From NCBI RefSeq assembly GCF_024498195.1, contig NZ_CP101824.1, positions 124,001 to 188,000 on the forward strand: DNA of 64,000 nt, written 5' to 3'. Of this stretch, positions 51,318-60,475 are shown in pieces; positions within the stretch are counted from its first letter, which is position 1; the number at the start of each line of letters is the position of its first letter. The notes beneath the pieces are model-generated. The model had not been told where the DNA came from and made no database searches. It saw only the letters and a program-made list of their open reading frames with translations. The translations under genes and the position numbers were made by a program. Origin of the DNA: Halovivax cerinus (GTDB taxonomy: Archaea > Halobacteriota > Halobacteria > Halobacteriales > Natrialbaceae).

Positions 51318-51752
51318 TCACTCGTCCAGATCCTCGGCGATCGAGGCGAGCGAGTCCGACGGCGGTTCTTTGGCGGCGTAGACGGCGGACTCGCCGGGCG
51401 TCCGGAGGCCGTAGTAGAAGTTCGGTTCGACGACGTCGAGTAGCGCCGACGAGCCGTCGTCGACGCCGTTGTCGTCGAGCCACCGTTCGAGGAGGTTCGT
51501 CCCCTCGCCCGGATTGCGGGCGTACCGGGGCGTCTCGTAGACGCCGGTGATCGAGCGAGTGTCGCCGTCGATGGCACGGTCGACGCGGGCCGAACGCTCC
51601 TCACCGTCGAGAACGAGGCGAACGACGTCGTCCGCAGGGACGGTCGCGGACTCCTCGGCGGGGAGCTCGAGCCGGTGGCCGGTCGCGGTGGCGACGCACG
51701 TCGTTCGTAGCGTCTCCACCGACGGGTGATCGCTCGGGATGCGGTCTGCCAC
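51318..51752 (-). CDS. Conserved haloarchaeal protein (DUF7112-like)
   Basis: 144 residues (MADRIPSDHPSVETLRTTCVATATG). The blocks VPADDVVRLVLDGEERSARVDRAIDGD, RYARNPGEGTNLLERWLDDNG and DVVEPNFYYGLRTPGE are conserved in haloarchaea as I remember them, in a family I recall as DUF7112. It is soluble, with no catalytic motif. It lies 17 bases upstream of... the S6e stop region on the same strand, so it may be cotranscribed with rps6e, but no translational role is established. Confidence 0.72.
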   Translation of the reverse strand: MADRIPSDHPSVETLRTTCVATATGHRLELPAEESATVPADDVVRLVLDGEERSARVDRAIDGDTRSITGVYETPRYARNPGEGTNLLERWLDDNGVDDGSSALLDVVEPNFYYGLRTPGESAVYAAKEPPSDSLASIAEDLDE

Positions 51753-51769
51753 GAGAAGACGCCTCCGGG

Positions 51770-52174
51770 TTACTCCTCGGCCTCGTCGTCGCCCTCGCCG
51801 AGCAGCTCGTCGATCGCGGTCGAACCGGACTCGACGACGGTGGCGTTGATCTGGCTCACGTCGTCTGCGATCTCGCGACCACGGACCGTAATGCGCCGTC
51901 GCTCGCCGTCGCGTCGCTGGTGGTAGCCCGTCGATGACTCGTGCATCATGACCTCGGTCAGCGCCGAGCCGGCGACGCCCTCGTGCAGCGGCCGGCCGGT
52001 CTCGTCGGAACCACCCGTGATCTCGAGCGTGTAGCCGTCGAGTCCGAGTGCACTGCCGTCGACCTCCTCACCGATCGACTTGCCCATGAACCGATTCGCG
52101 TCCTGTCCGTCGGCTTCGAGCTGGTAGGCCAGCCCCGAGTCCGGGTCGCCGACGACGACGTTGAAGGTTGCCAT
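51770..52174 (-). CDS. rps6e: 30S ribosomal protein S6e
   Basis: 134 residues from ATG 52174; a longer frame to 52261 is rejected because the family begins MATFNVVVGDPDSG. The S6e core is clear: GLAYQLEADGQDANRFMGKSIGEEVDG and the basic RRRDGERRRITVRGREIA near the C-terminus. It is part of the small ribosomal subunit. It stands without other ribosomal genes, as S6e often does in archaea. The start-to-start direction matches the DUF7112-like gene downstream. Confidence 0.96.
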   Translation of the reverse strand: MATFNVVVGDPDSGLAYQLEADGQDANRFMGKSIGEEVDGSALGLDGYTLEITGGSDETGRPLHEGVAGSALTEVMMHESSTGYHQRRDGERRRITVRGREIADDVSQINATVVESGSTAIDELLGEGDDEAEE

Positions 52175-52319
52175 GCCTGGGACAACTCGGCCGCCGCTCA
52201 AAAGGACATCGAACCGAGTCGACCGGCGACACGGTCGGTCGCACGATGTGGCGTGCGCCACGGAGCGCTATCGGAGCGACGCGCCGTCGGAGCGACGGAC
52301 CGGAGAGAGCGAGTGGTCT

Positions 52320-52823
52320 TCAGAGCCGCGGCAGGAACGCGTAGAGTAACAGACCGAAGGCGAGGTGCTGGACCATCGTTCGTTCGACGCGGCCCCGGAC
52401 GGCCGACTCGTCGTCGATGGCGTACTCCTTGGTCCTGACCTTCGCGTGCATCGAGAGCACCTCTTCGTCTTCGAGCCCGTGAAGGCTCGGGTAGACGGTT
52501 CCCGGACTGAGCTGCGTGCCGAAGAACTGCGAGAGGTCCGAGAGGAGCTGCTTACCGTGGGTCTCTCCGTGCAGGGAGATGAGCATGAGCAGCACCTCTT
52601 CTAAGTTCTCCTTGACGATCGCCTCGTCGAACTGGACGTCGTCCGTCGGAAGTGCGCCGCGGACCTGGTCCATGAGATCGTCGACGTCGGCTTCGATGTC
52701 GTCAGTAGCGTCCTCGACGGTGCCGATCGAGATGTCGTACGAGGGAGTCGACTCGTCGCTCCCGGTCACCGTCGCCAGGTTGTCTAGCACCGATTTCGTG
52801 TCGTTGGGGGTCGTATCTCGCAT
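52320..52823 (-). CDS. PadR-like winged-helix regulator
   Basis: 167 residues from ATG 52823; the longer frame to 53012 runs through the AT-rich promoter. The central domain LEEVLLMLISLHGETHGKQLLSDLSQFFG, then LSPGTVYPSLHGLEDEEVLSMHAKVRTKEYAID, is a PadR-family winged helix. The N-terminal 70 residues are acidic and probably disordered. The very C-terminus (LAFGLLLYAFLPRL) is hydrophobic. It is a probable transcription regulator. Its position next to the archaellum cluster suggests control of motility genes, which is inferred. Confidence 0.85.
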   Translation of the reverse strand: MRDTTPNDTKSVLDNLATVTGSDESTPSYDISIGTVEDATDDIEADVDDLMDQVRGALPTDDVQFDEAIVKENLEEVLLMLISLHGETHGKQLLSDLSQFFGTQLSPGTVYPSLHGLEDEEVLSMHAKVRTKEYAIDDESAVRGRVERTMVQHLAFGLLLYAFLPRL

Positions 52824-53269
52824 GGTCCGATCACCTGTCGGGGGAGCCCGTTCGACGGGGGTCGACGACGGCTCCGCGTCCGAAGTACACCACCAGAGGA
52901 ACGGATGGGTTATAAAAAATATGGCCATTCCCACATCCGAATATCCACCGGAATGGCACAAAATACCACGATCAGAGGTCTTTAGAGATGTTACCTCCCA
53001 CAATTTACCCACCAGTCGCTATTATTCCACATGCAGTCGTAAACCCGGTTGATTCCGGGTCGCTGGTACGTTCGCCGGCGACAGATCCCGGGTTCGGACG
53101 TGACACCCCGTATGGAGGAGACGGTCACCCCGATACAGTCCCGATCGGGGGTCCTGTGCGACCGGATCGATCGCTGCACTGGAGAACGTGGGAGAACGGG
53201 CCACCAGCGGTATATGTCGGGGCGGAGGACGACCGTCGCGTCAGCGTCTCGTCGCACGATCACCCCGCC
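52824..53269. other. Intergenic region upstream of the PadR-like gene
   Basis: A 446-base gap. It contains the AT-rich promoter island (52905-53035) and 230 bases of ordinary GC-rich sequence before the FlaD/E-domain gene's stop. No supported gene. Confidence 0.5.
52905..53035. promoter_or_regulatory. AT-rich promoter region of the PadR-like gene
   Basis: A 130-base AT-rich island in GC-rich DNA with a strong TATA-like TTATAAAAAATAT at 52910-52922. It is about 90 bases before the regulator start, implying a leader of some 60 bases. A second AT-rich patch (cgctattattcca) lies near 53017. Confidence 0.55.
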
Positions 53270-53737
53270 TCAGCCGGAGACGGAGGCGTCGTCACGAATG
53301 ACGCTGACGAGTTGCCCACCGCCGCCGTCCTCGTCGTCGGACTCGTCGTCGATCCGGCGATCGACGCGTCGTTCGGCCATCCGGGCGACCATGACGTGTT
53401 CTTCGAGGTCGTCGCCGTTGATCCGCGAGATGTACTCGAGCGATTGCGCGTGCGCGCCGAAGAGGGTTCCCGAGAGCGATTCGAGCGGGTACTCGAGTGT
53501 CGCCGGCTCGTCGTAGCGTTTGTTGTGAATCTCGCCAAGCGACAGGCCGCGAAGGTAGGAGGTCATCTGTTCGCGCACGAGCGGACTGATCCAGTCCAGA
53601 TCCTCGTAGTACCGCAGGCAGTTGAGCGCACCGGTCGTGCCGAACGTCTCGCCGAGGAAGCGAGCCCACTTGATCGTGGCGTCGGTTCGACCGACCGACT
53701 GTTCTAAGCTTTCGAGGATCGGGGTAGATTTCGTCAT
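53270..53737 (-). CDS. Stand-alone FlaD/E-domain archaellum protein
   Basis: 155 residues. The first 80 match the archaellar FlaD/FlaE C-terminal domain (IKWARFLGETFGTTGALNCLRYYEDLDWISPLVREQMTSYLRG), which is the counterpart of the domain at the end of ArlCE. The remainder ends in an acidic Gly/Asp tail. It lacks the coiled coil and linker seen in ArlCE. It follows arlJ on the same strand after 330 bases. It is likely a second switch-complex component linking the archaellum motor to chemotaxis, cytoplasmic. Confidence 0.85.
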   Translation of the reverse strand: MTKSTPILESLEQSVGRTDATIKWARFLGETFGTTGALNCLRYYEDLDWISPLVREQMTSYLRGLSLGEIHNKRYDEPATLEYPLESLSGTLFGAHAQSLEYISRINGDDLEEHVMVARMAERRVDRRIDDESDDEDGGGGQLVSVIRDDASVSG

Positions 53738-54067
53738 GGTGACGACCAGGGTACGCGTCTAGAGCGGAACGCGACCAAAGTAGGTTCGCCTCGTATCGAG
53801 CCCTGAGTCGAACCGCGAACCGGAATCGGGACGATCCAGGCTCCCACACGTCCCCGAGTGTATCTCGAGCGGAGGGATCCGTGGCCGCTCGCAGGCGTCC
53901 GAGTCCCGGCAGGGACCCTGACGGCGGTCCCAGTTTCGGTACGAAGACCGGCAGAAGACCAGACGGCGGCCCCTCCGGCGTTCGGAGGCGTTCTCGCACG
54001 CATACGACGCCGGTGGCGACGTATGCAGTGACGACGTCGCACGCTGACGTCGTATCTAGTCGTGACG
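53738..54067. other. Intergenic region between arlJ and the FlaD/E-domain gene
   Basis: A 330-base gap. It contains repeated GACGGCGG(T/C)CCC and TGACGTC elements (about 53920-54070) but no convincing gene. The TGACGTC copies just after the arlJ stop could form a short inverted structure that acts in termination. Confidence 0.45.
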
Positions 54068-55789
54068 TCAGACGCTGATGACGGCGTTGACGACGTATTC
54101 GGTTGCGACGGCGACGACTGCTCCAAGCCAGGTCAGAAAGACGAACGTGACGAGCCCGGAGATGAGGTGTCCGCGGTCGGTCAACCGGATCATAACCGCC
54201 GAGAGCGCCGCGTTGATGAGGATCGTCACGATGAGCAGGTACTCGATCACGACCAGGTTGTACTGACCCGTCTGGAGGAGGTTCCCGACGAGTTGCGGGT
54301 CCAAGTCCATCCCCTCGGTGATTTCCATCATCACCGCGACGACCTCCAGTCCGATGAAGAACGAGAAGACCGTCGACGCCGTGATACCGAACAGGACGCC
54401 GGTGAGCGTGGTCGTCGCCTGCTGGCGTTTCTCTCTGACCTTGAGGACCTCCCGCTGGTTGGCGCTGATGAGCTGCCCGAGCAGGCGGGGATTGCCCCCC
54501 ATCTGTCGACCGACGACGTACATGTCTCCGAACTTCTGGATCAGGTACGACCCCGTCTCCGCGGCGAAGAGCCGCCAGGAACGGACGTCGTCGACTCGCA
54601 TGTGAAGGCGCTTGTAGAGCGCGTCCACGTTGCCGGTCAGCGCGCCGAAGTCCTTCTTTCGCAGCGTCGAGAGGACGTTCGACGTCGAGGTCTGCTTGAC
54701 GCTCTCGACGGCGCCAAGCGCGCGGATGAACGAGGGAAACTCCTGGTCGCGCTCTTTGACCTTCTTCTCCTCCTGGCGCATCCGCCAGCCGGGGAGCAAC
54801 AGCGGCGTCACGGGAATCGCGGCCATGATCGGCGTCGGTATCCTGTCGGGCGCGACCGGCGTGACACCGAGCAACACCGCAAGGACGACGACGCCCAGCA
54901 GCAGGCAACCGCCGAAGCCGAGGACGAGCGCGCGCGGGATGCGTTCGGTCGGGCCGCCGCCCGCCGTCTTCTCGATGTACCAGAGCGGATCGTACGGCGA
55001 GACGACGTGGATCGCGTAGACGAACGCGGCCTGGACGATGGTGAACATGAGGATCGTCGTCCCGATGAGCAGCGTCGGGTTCATCCCGATCAGGATCGGG
55101 AGGACGATAGCGAAGACGAGGATGAACGCCAGCGAGAGCATCATCGACATGTACAGTTCCTTCATCACGTCGAGTTTGGCGAGGTCGGACTCGTACCGGG
55201 TCGTAAACTGCTGGATCATGGTGTCTTGCTCCTCGACGAGGAAGTCGCTGATCTCCTGGCCCGCGCCGACGGTGTAGGCGAGCCGTTCGAGGAAGTCTGA
55301 TAGGAGCGGACTCGACACCTGCTTCGCCCGCATCCGGCAGGCGTCGTCTAAGCTCTGATTCCAGGTGTCGACCAGCGCGACGAGGTAGCCCATCTCCTCC
55401 GCGAGCGCCTGATACTCCTCTTCCTCGGCGAGGATGCGGAAGATCTCCACCCGGTTGATGTTCGCCATCGAGAGGACCGTGATGTGGGTCAAGAACAGGT
55501 GAAAGCGCTGGCGCACCTGGGCTCGCCGCCGGTCCTGTGCCAGTTTCGGATAGATGACAGCGGTGACCAGCGCGAGCAATCCGAACCCGATCAAGGGCCC
55601 GGCGACGAACAGCGGGAGGCCGACGACGAACGGGGCGACGAGCGATCCGACGAACAGTCCCACCGCGGGAGTGATGACGAGGAGGAGGTACCGCTCGATC
55701 GACATCCCCATCGTCTCGTAGGCCCGCCAGATCGAGAACGCGAGCGAGCGGGCACTCAGGTCCGGTTGTATCTGGGTGTCGGTCGACAT
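54068..55789 (-). CDS. arlJ: Archaellum membrane platform protein ArlJ
   Basis: 573 residues, the usual length for haloarchaeal FlaJ. The two repeats of a TadC/GspF-like domain are visible, with segments such as LVALVDTWNQSLDDACRMRAKQ, and several hydrophobic segments (LLVITPAVGLFVGSLV, VFAIVLPILIGMNPTLL, GVLFGITASTVFSFFIGL). It forms the membrane platform on which ArlI works and anchors the filament. It follows arlI by 2 bases. Its C-terminus ends VATEYVVNAVISV. Confidence 0.95.
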   Translation of the reverse strand: MSTDTQIQPDLSARSLAFSIWRAYETMGMSIERYLLLVITPAVGLFVGSLVAPFVVGLPLFVAGPLIGFGLLALVTAVIYPKLAQDRRRAQVRQRFHLFLTHITVLSMANINRVEIFRILAEEEEYQALAEEMGYLVALVDTWNQSLDDACRMRAKQVSSPLLSDFLERLAYTVGAGQEISDFLVEEQDTMIQQFTTRYESDLAKLDVMKELYMSMMLSLAFILVFAIVLPILIGMNPTLLIGTTILMFTIVQAAFVYAIHVVSPYDPLWYIEKTAGGGPTERIPRALVLGFGGCLLLGVVVLAVLLGVTPVAPDRIPTPIMAAIPVTPLLLPGWRMRQEEKKVKERDQEFPSFIRALGAVESVKQTSTSNVLSTLRKKDFGALTGNVDALYKRLHMRVDDVRSWRLFAAETGSYLIQKFGDMYVVGRQMGGNPRLLGQLISANQREVLKVREKRQQATTTLTGVLFGITASTVFSFFIGLEVVAVMMEITEGMDLDPQLVGNLLQTGQYNLVVIEYLLIVTILINAALSAVMIRLTDRGHLISGLVTFVFLTWLGAVVAVATEYVVNAVISV

Positions 55790-55791
55790 TG

Positions 55792-57471
55792 TTAAGCGAA
55801 CTCGTACATCCCCGTCGGCTGAATGGGCAGGCCCTCGATACCGTCGCGCTGGAAGTCGGCGATAGCCTGGTTGACCTCGTGGTAACCGAGGACGTCCGCG
55901 TCGATGAGCTGGCGAATGATCTCCGCTCGCTTGTCGAGCTCGTCGTAGATCCCGCGTGTGTCGGCGTAGCCGAGCAGCGTCGCGATCTGTTCTTCCAGGA
56001 CGAACGAGTTGTTCCGGCCCGTAAAGACGATCTCGTCGTCGCGCGGGTCCCAGCGGAACGCCTGCCGGGTGACGACGCCGCCCTCGTAGTCGGAGTAGCC
56101 CTCGATCTCCTGGACCGACGTCACCCGCCGGAGGACGTCGTCGCCCTGCTTGACGCGGTTCTGGAAGAGGGCGACGTCGCAGTTGTCCATGAACGTCTCC
56201 GGGACGTTGATCGGGTTCCCGGTGAAGCGCTGGATCATCGAGACGATGTCGCTCGCGTGGAAGGTCAGCATCACCGGGTGACCGGTCTGAGCCGCCTGGA
56301 ACGCCATCTGGCCCTCAGCCCCGCGAACCTCACCAACGACGATGTAGTCGGGCCGCGACCGTAGCGCGGCGGCAACCAGGTCGAACATGTCCACGTCGGC
56401 GCTCTCGTCGCCGGATCCCTCCCGGGTCAGCAGTTGCTGCCAGGTGTCGTGGGGCGGGACGACCTCCGCGGTGTCCTCCGCGGTGTAGATCTTCGAGTCT
56501 CGCGGGATGAACGACAGGGAGGCGTTGAGCGTCGTCGTCTTCCCCGACGCCGTCTCGCCGACGACGAAGACGGTCTGTTCGTTCTCCAGACAGAGCCAGA
56601 GATACGCGGCCAGTTCCGGACTCAGGGTGCCCCAGTTGGTGATCTGGAAGACCGACAGTGGGATCTCTTCGCCCTGTCGGATGGTCAGCGAGGGCCCCTG
56701 CACCGAGACGTCGTCCGAGTAGATGATGTTGATACGCGACCCGTCCGGCAACGTGGAGTCGATGATCGGATCCGAGTCGCTGACCGGGTGACTCATCCGT
56801 TCGCCCATGTTCCTGAGCCACTGTTCGAACTCCTCCGGCGAGCCGAAGTCGACGGTCGCGGCGATCATCCCGTACGTGCCGTGATCGAGGTAGCACTGTT
56901 TCGGCCCGATCACGTGGATGTCCTCGTTGGCCGTGTCGGCCATCACGGGTTCGAGCGGGCCGAGTCCGACGATGTCGCGCTGGAGCTGGTACCGGAGTCG
57001 GTCGAACCGTTCCTGAGTGATCGAAATCTTGGTCGTACCGAGGGACTTGAGCCGACCGATCGACTGGCCCGCGATACCGCTCGTGATCTCGACGACATCG
57101 TCGAGCAGTTCGTCCAGGTGTTCCTCGAACTCCTCGTCGTTCGTCGGGGCCGGCCGGGTGACGCTCTTGTCGAGGATGCGCTGTCGGATCCGGTTGTACA
57201 GTTCCTTGTCCGACTCGTCGAGGGTCGGCTCGACGCAGTAGTACGTCGTGTCGACGCCGACGTCGCCGTAGACGTGGCAGAAGATGGGTTCTTCGGCCTC
57301 GTAGATGACGTTGGGCCGGTGAGACTCCCACTCCTCGGTCGGTTCGTCGATCAGCGCCGGGTACTCGGTGTACTCGTCGTAGAACCACTCCAGGTGTTCG
57401 CGCAGGTGCGGGTGTTCGCTCGCCAGGTCGTCGAGTTCGTTCGAGAGTCGAGTGGAGCCGAAGTCCGCCAT
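55792..57471 (-). CDS. arlI: Archaellum motor ATPase ArlI
   Basis: 559 residues from ATG 57471. Walker A GETASGKTTT is at 305-314; the Asp box/Walker B region with VGEVRGAEGQMAFQAAQTGH follows. The N-terminal domain begins MADFGSTRLSNELDDL. ArlI is a hexameric secretion ATPase that drives both archaellin assembly and filament rotation. It starts 1 base after arlH and is followed by arlJ after 2 bases, which indicates one operon. Confidence 0.97.
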   Translation of the reverse strand: MADFGSTRLSNELDDLASEHPHLREHLEWFYDEYTEYPALIDEPTEEWESHRPNVIYEAEEPIFCHVYGDVGVDTTYYCVEPTLDESDKELYNRIRQRILDKSVTRPAPTNDEEFEEHLDELLDDVVEITSGIAGQSIGRLKSLGTTKISITQERFDRLRYQLQRDIVGLGPLEPVMADTANEDIHVIGPKQCYLDHGTYGMIAATVDFGSPEEFEQWLRNMGERMSHPVSDSDPIIDSTLPDGSRINIIYSDDVSVQGPSLTIRQGEEIPLSVFQITNWGTLSPELAAYLWLCLENEQTVFVVGETASGKTTTLNASLSFIPRDSKIYTAEDTAEVVPPHDTWQQLLTREGSGDESADVDMFDLVAAALRSRPDYIVVGEVRGAEGQMAFQAAQTGHPVMLTFHASDIVSMIQRFTGNPINVPETFMDNCDVALFQNRVKQGDDVLRRVTSVQEIEGYSDYEGGVVTRQAFRWDPRDDEIVFTGRNNSFVLEEQIATLLGYADTRGIYDELDKRAEIIRQLIDADVLGYHEVNQAIADFQRDGIEGLPIQPTGMYEFA

Positions 57472-57472
57472 G

Positions 57473-58201
57473 TCAGGCCACCGTCCTGCTGACGATCGAG
57501 AGGCCACGGCCCTGCTGGACCGAGTAGCCGATCGAGTCGTCGACCGGTTGTTTCATGTTCTGAAAGCGACGCACGCGGACGCTGCGTCTGATCTCCTGGC
57601 CCGCCTCCGTCGTCTCCAGCTGGAAGTAGATGTCCGCGACGTTTCGCAGCGGCCTGAGCGCGTCGTCGCCCACGCTCGTCGGATCGACGGTGAAGATCAC
57701 CGTCTTGTCCTGCTCGGTCACAGCCCGGAGGAACGAGACCAGCCGCTGGAGGACGTGATCCTCGTCGCCCGTCCCGGCGACCGACTCGTAGCGGGGGTCG
57801 TTACGGAGTAGCGCCGAGAGGCTGTCGACGAAGACGACGTCGGCCTTCCACAGCGTCTTCGCCTCCGTAAAGCGCGTGAGTAACTCGCGCTGGGGCCCCT
57901 CGTTGTGCGTGTCGACGTCCGCGTGGAGGAACAGGAGCTGTTCGCCGAGCAGGTGGTCGACGACGTCGTACGACAGCGAGTGCATCTGCTGGACGAACTC
58001 CCAGGAGGCCAGTTCCGTCGAAATGTACGTCACGTAGACGCCCTCTTCGGCCATTCCGTAGGAGAAGCGCTGGGAGAGTGCGCTCTTGCCGGCGCCGTCC
58101 TGTCCCTCGACGAGCGCGATCGATCCTTGCGGGATGCCGCCGCCGAACGCGTTCTCGACGCGATCCCTGTCCGTGAGTCCGAGCGGGTAGTGATCGACCA
58201 T
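57473..58201 (-). CDS. arlH: Archaellum RecA-like regulator ArlH
   Basis: 242 residues from ATG 58201. The KaiC/RecA-like ATP site is GQDGAGKSALS (about 33-43), and VVFVDSLSALLRND carries the Walker B Asp. ArlH binds ATP and controls ArlI activity and motor assembly. Extension upstream reads into arlG and is rejected. The gene lies between arlG (1 base) and arlI (1 base). Confidence 0.96.
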   Translation of the reverse strand: MVDHYPLGLTDRDRVENAFGGGIPQGSIALVEGQDGAGKSALSQRFSYGMAEEGVYVTYISTELASWEFVQQMHSLSYDVVDHLLGEQLLFLHADVDTHNEGPQRELLTRFTEAKTLWKADVVFVDSLSALLRNDPRYESVAGTGDEDHVLQRLVSFLRAVTEQDKTVIFTVDPTSVGDDALRPLRNVADIYFQLETTEAGQEIRRSVRVRRFQNMKQPVDDSIGYSVQQGRGLSIVSRTVA

Positions 58202-58202
58202 C

Positions 58203-58670
58203 CTAGGCACCTCCGTAGTAGAACCGAAAGACCGTCTCCGCGCCGCGGACGGACAGCATGACGCGGTGTTCGCCCTCGGACAGCGGTTCCGGGAGGGTGA
58301 GTTCCACGCGGGCCACGTCGCCCGTTCGCCAGTACTCGGCGTCGACAACGGTCACCGAGAGGTTCTCGTTCGGGACGTACCGGCCATCGACCAGGAAGTC
58401 GAGTTCGGTTCCCTCGGTCGAGAGGGTCCGCTCGCCGGTGTTCTTCACCAACAACGTCAAAGTCTCGTTGTCGGTACCGACGACGGCCCCGCTTCCCGGG
58501 TCGCTGATGATCGCCACGTCGGTGTCGATATCGTCGCTCACGTCGCCGCTGAACGTGTCGATCGAGCCGCTCAGCTCGCCCACGCTGGTGACGAGCGTCC
58601 CCGCCACGCCCGCCGCGACGAGCATGGCGGCGATGAACAGGATGAGCGTCGAGATGGACTCACCCGCCAT
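58203..58670 (-). CDS. arlG: Archaellum stator-associated protein ArlG
   Basis: 155 residues. One N-terminal membrane helix (STLILFIAAMLVAAGVAGTLV) is followed by an exported beta-sandwich domain (SDPGSGAVVGTDNETLTLLVKNTGERTLS). Together with ArlF it forms the part of the motor that contacts the S-layer. The start overlaps the arlF stop as TGATG, showing translational coupling. Confidence 0.93.
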   Translation of the reverse strand: MAGESISTLILFIAAMLVAAGVAGTLVTSVGELSGSIDTFSGDVSDDIDTDVAIISDPGSGAVVGTDNETLTLLVKNTGERTLSTEGTELDFLVDGRYVPNENLSVTVVDAEYWRTGDVARVELTLPEPLSEGEHRVMLSVRGAETVFRFYYGGA

Positions 58671-59110
58671 CAGCCCACCTCCGTGACCGTCTCGGACACG
58701 CCGTTTCCGGTGACCACCTTGATCCGGTCCGGCGCCGTAGCGCGGTCGACGATCAGTTCGAGGGTTTCGCCCGGCTGGACGATCGTCCGCGCGTCGTCAC
58801 CCTCGACCAGCCGATCGCCCTGGGTCCACCCGGTGACGAGCTCGCCGTCGACCAGCAGGTCGACCTCCTCCACAGAGAGCGTGGTCGAGCCGGTGTTCGT
58901 GACGTTCACCGTGAGCGTGCTGGTGCCGGAGTCGTAGGTACTTGTCACGGCGATCGCGGTATTTCTGACCTCGAGCGCCCGATCGTCGCGCGACTCCATC
59001 GCATCTGTCTGCCGTTCGTAGGACGACTCGATGACCGGAAACACCATTCCCACGGATATCAGAAACCCCAGAAAGAGGATCACGACGGCACCGCTCGAGC
59101 TAAATCCCAC
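58670..59110 (-). CDS. arlF: Archaellum protein ArlF
   Basis: 146 residues from GTG 59110 (VGFSSSGAVVILFLGFLISVGM), the usual ArlF N-terminus; a longer frame to 59176 is arginine-rich and unlikely. A single hydrophobic helix is followed by ERQTDAME and a beta-sandwich domain (NVTNTGSTTLSVEEVDLLVDG). ArlF and ArlG form the stator complex that binds the S-layer. Its stop overlaps the arlG start. Confidence 0.92.
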   Translation of the reverse strand: MGFSSSGAVVILFLGFLISVGMVFPVIESSYERQTDAMESRDDRALEVRNTAIAVTSTYDSGTSTLTVNVTNTGSTTLSVEEVDLLVDGELVTGWTQGDRLVEGDDARTIVQPGETLELIVDRATAPDRIKVVTGNGVSETVTEVG

Positions 59111-59221
59111 GAGCGACCACCTCGTGCGTCGACCTGCGGGGTGCCCTCCACGTCGATGGCAGACGACGAGTCCCACGAGCGGTGCCGCCCGCCTCCGCCG
59201 ATAGGAGCGCTGTGGAGACCA

Positions 59222-60475
59222 TCACGGGTTCACCTCCGCGCTGACCTCGTGGACCTCCTGCAGTTTCATGATGTACTCGTAGCTGTCCGCGTGGTCCTCG
59301 GCGGTCAGCTCTTCTGGCGTGCGTTCGGGGTCGACGTGGATGTCGAGATCCGGACCGCTGAGGACGGCCTCCAGGTGGGCCCGCACCTCGTCGTCGATCC
59401 AGCCGATCTCGTGGTAGTACGAGATGGCCCGCAGCGTGGCCGAGGGACCGCCGGTCCGGACCATCTCCGTGAGCCACTCGAAGACGAGGATGTCCGCCGC
59501 GTACGTGTCCGCGAGCGACGAGAGCGTGACGTCCGCGTCCGACTCCCCGTCCGCGCCGTCCCCGGAAGAGTCCGGTGTCTCCTCGTCGACGGCCTCGGTC
59601 GCCTGCACCTCGACGGCCGAATCCGACGTGTCGTCGTCCGACGTCGGTGGATCGTCGAAACCGTCCGCCTCCTCGTCGGAGTCGTCGTCGAGTTCGTCTT
59701 CGAACGGGATCCGGCGGGGTTCGCCGCCCCCGTTGGCCGCGTCGACCGCCTCACGCAGGTCTTCGAACGAGACCGACGCGTCGCCGGCCGTCGTCGTTTG
59801 CCGGTCGAGACCGAACCCCTCGCCCTCTTCGTGATTTTCACCGAAGACACCGAACCCTTCGGCTTCTTCGCCCGCGCCCGTGAACGGGTTCACCTGCTCG
59901 GTGAGTCGGTCGTACACGCCCAGGAGCCGCCTGACCGTGTCGTTTACCTCCTCGATGTCGTCGGAGACGCTCTCCTGGGCGTCGCGTATCGACCCGAGTC
60001 GATTGCCGTTTCGTTCGAGTTCCTCTTCGAGCGTCTCGATGCGGTGGTAGAGGTCGTCGACGACCTCGTCGTCGTCGAGTTCGTCGGCGTCGGGCCTGTC
60101 ACGATCGATCGACGCGGTCGCCTGCCCGCCGGTCTCACCGGCCCCCCCGGCCGCGTCCCCCTGCTGGGCGCCGGCACCGGCGTCGGCCGACTGGGTCACC
60201 GCTTCCGCGCCCGGTTGGCCCGTTCCCTGTCCGGGGCCCTGTTGCTGGCCGCCCTGTGGACCCTGCTGGCCGGCCTGCATCTGCCCAGTCCCCTGCCCGC
60301 CAACCTGCGCCCCCGGATCGCCGGGGAACCCCTGGCCGGCCGGATCGTCGCCGAACGCCTCCTGCTGCTGGGCCCGATTCTTCCGCACCTGCTCACGCTC
60401 GCGGCCGCGACGGCCACCCGTGTTCCCGAGCAGATTCTGAAAGAGCTCGCGGAGATTCGAGAGCGTCAGGTCCAT
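59222..60475 (-). CDS. arlCE: Archaellum switch protein ArlC/E fusion
   Basis: 417 residues. A short conserved N-terminus (MDLTLSNLRELFQNLLG) is followed by a Gly/Gln-rich linker (about 38-105) and a coiled coil with LYHRIETLEEELERNGNRL (about 135-185). An acidic linker follows, then the FlaE domain near the end (VFEWLTEMVRTGGPSATLRAISYYHEIGWIDDEV). ArlC, D and E form the cytoplasmic switch complex that receives CheY via CheF. It heads the minus-strand operon, 111 bases before arlF. Confidence 0.9.
   Translation of the reverse strand: MDLTLSNLRELFQNLLGNTGGRRGREREQVRKNRAQQQEAFGDDPAGQGFPGDPGAQVGGQGTGQMQAGQQGPQGGQQQGPGQGTGQPGAEAVTQSADAGAGAQQGDAAGGAGETGGQATASIDRDRPDADELDDDEVVDDLYHRIETLEEELERNGNRLGSIRDAQESVSDDIEEVNDTVRRLLGVYDRLTEQVNPFTGAGEEAEGFGVFGENHEEGEGFGLDRQTTTAGDASVSFEDLREAVDAANGGGEPRRIPFEDELDDDSDEEADGFDDPPTSDDDTSDSAVEVQATEAVDEETPDSSGDGADGESDADVTLSSLADTYAADILVFEWLTEMVRTGGPSATLRAISYYHEIGWIDDEVRAHLEAVLSGPDLDIHVDPERTPEELTAEDHADSYEYIMKLQEVHEVSAEVNP

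Noticed and set aside
52988-53707. 239-codon plus-strand frame over the FlaD/E-domain gene
   Set aside because: It is antisense to a recognisable archaellum domain. Its composition is that of a shadow frame.
59100-59222. Short frame between arlCE and arlF that might be a separate gene
   Set aside because: The 40-residue product is arginine-rich, has no motif and lacks a TATA-like box; ArlF begins properly at GTG 59110.
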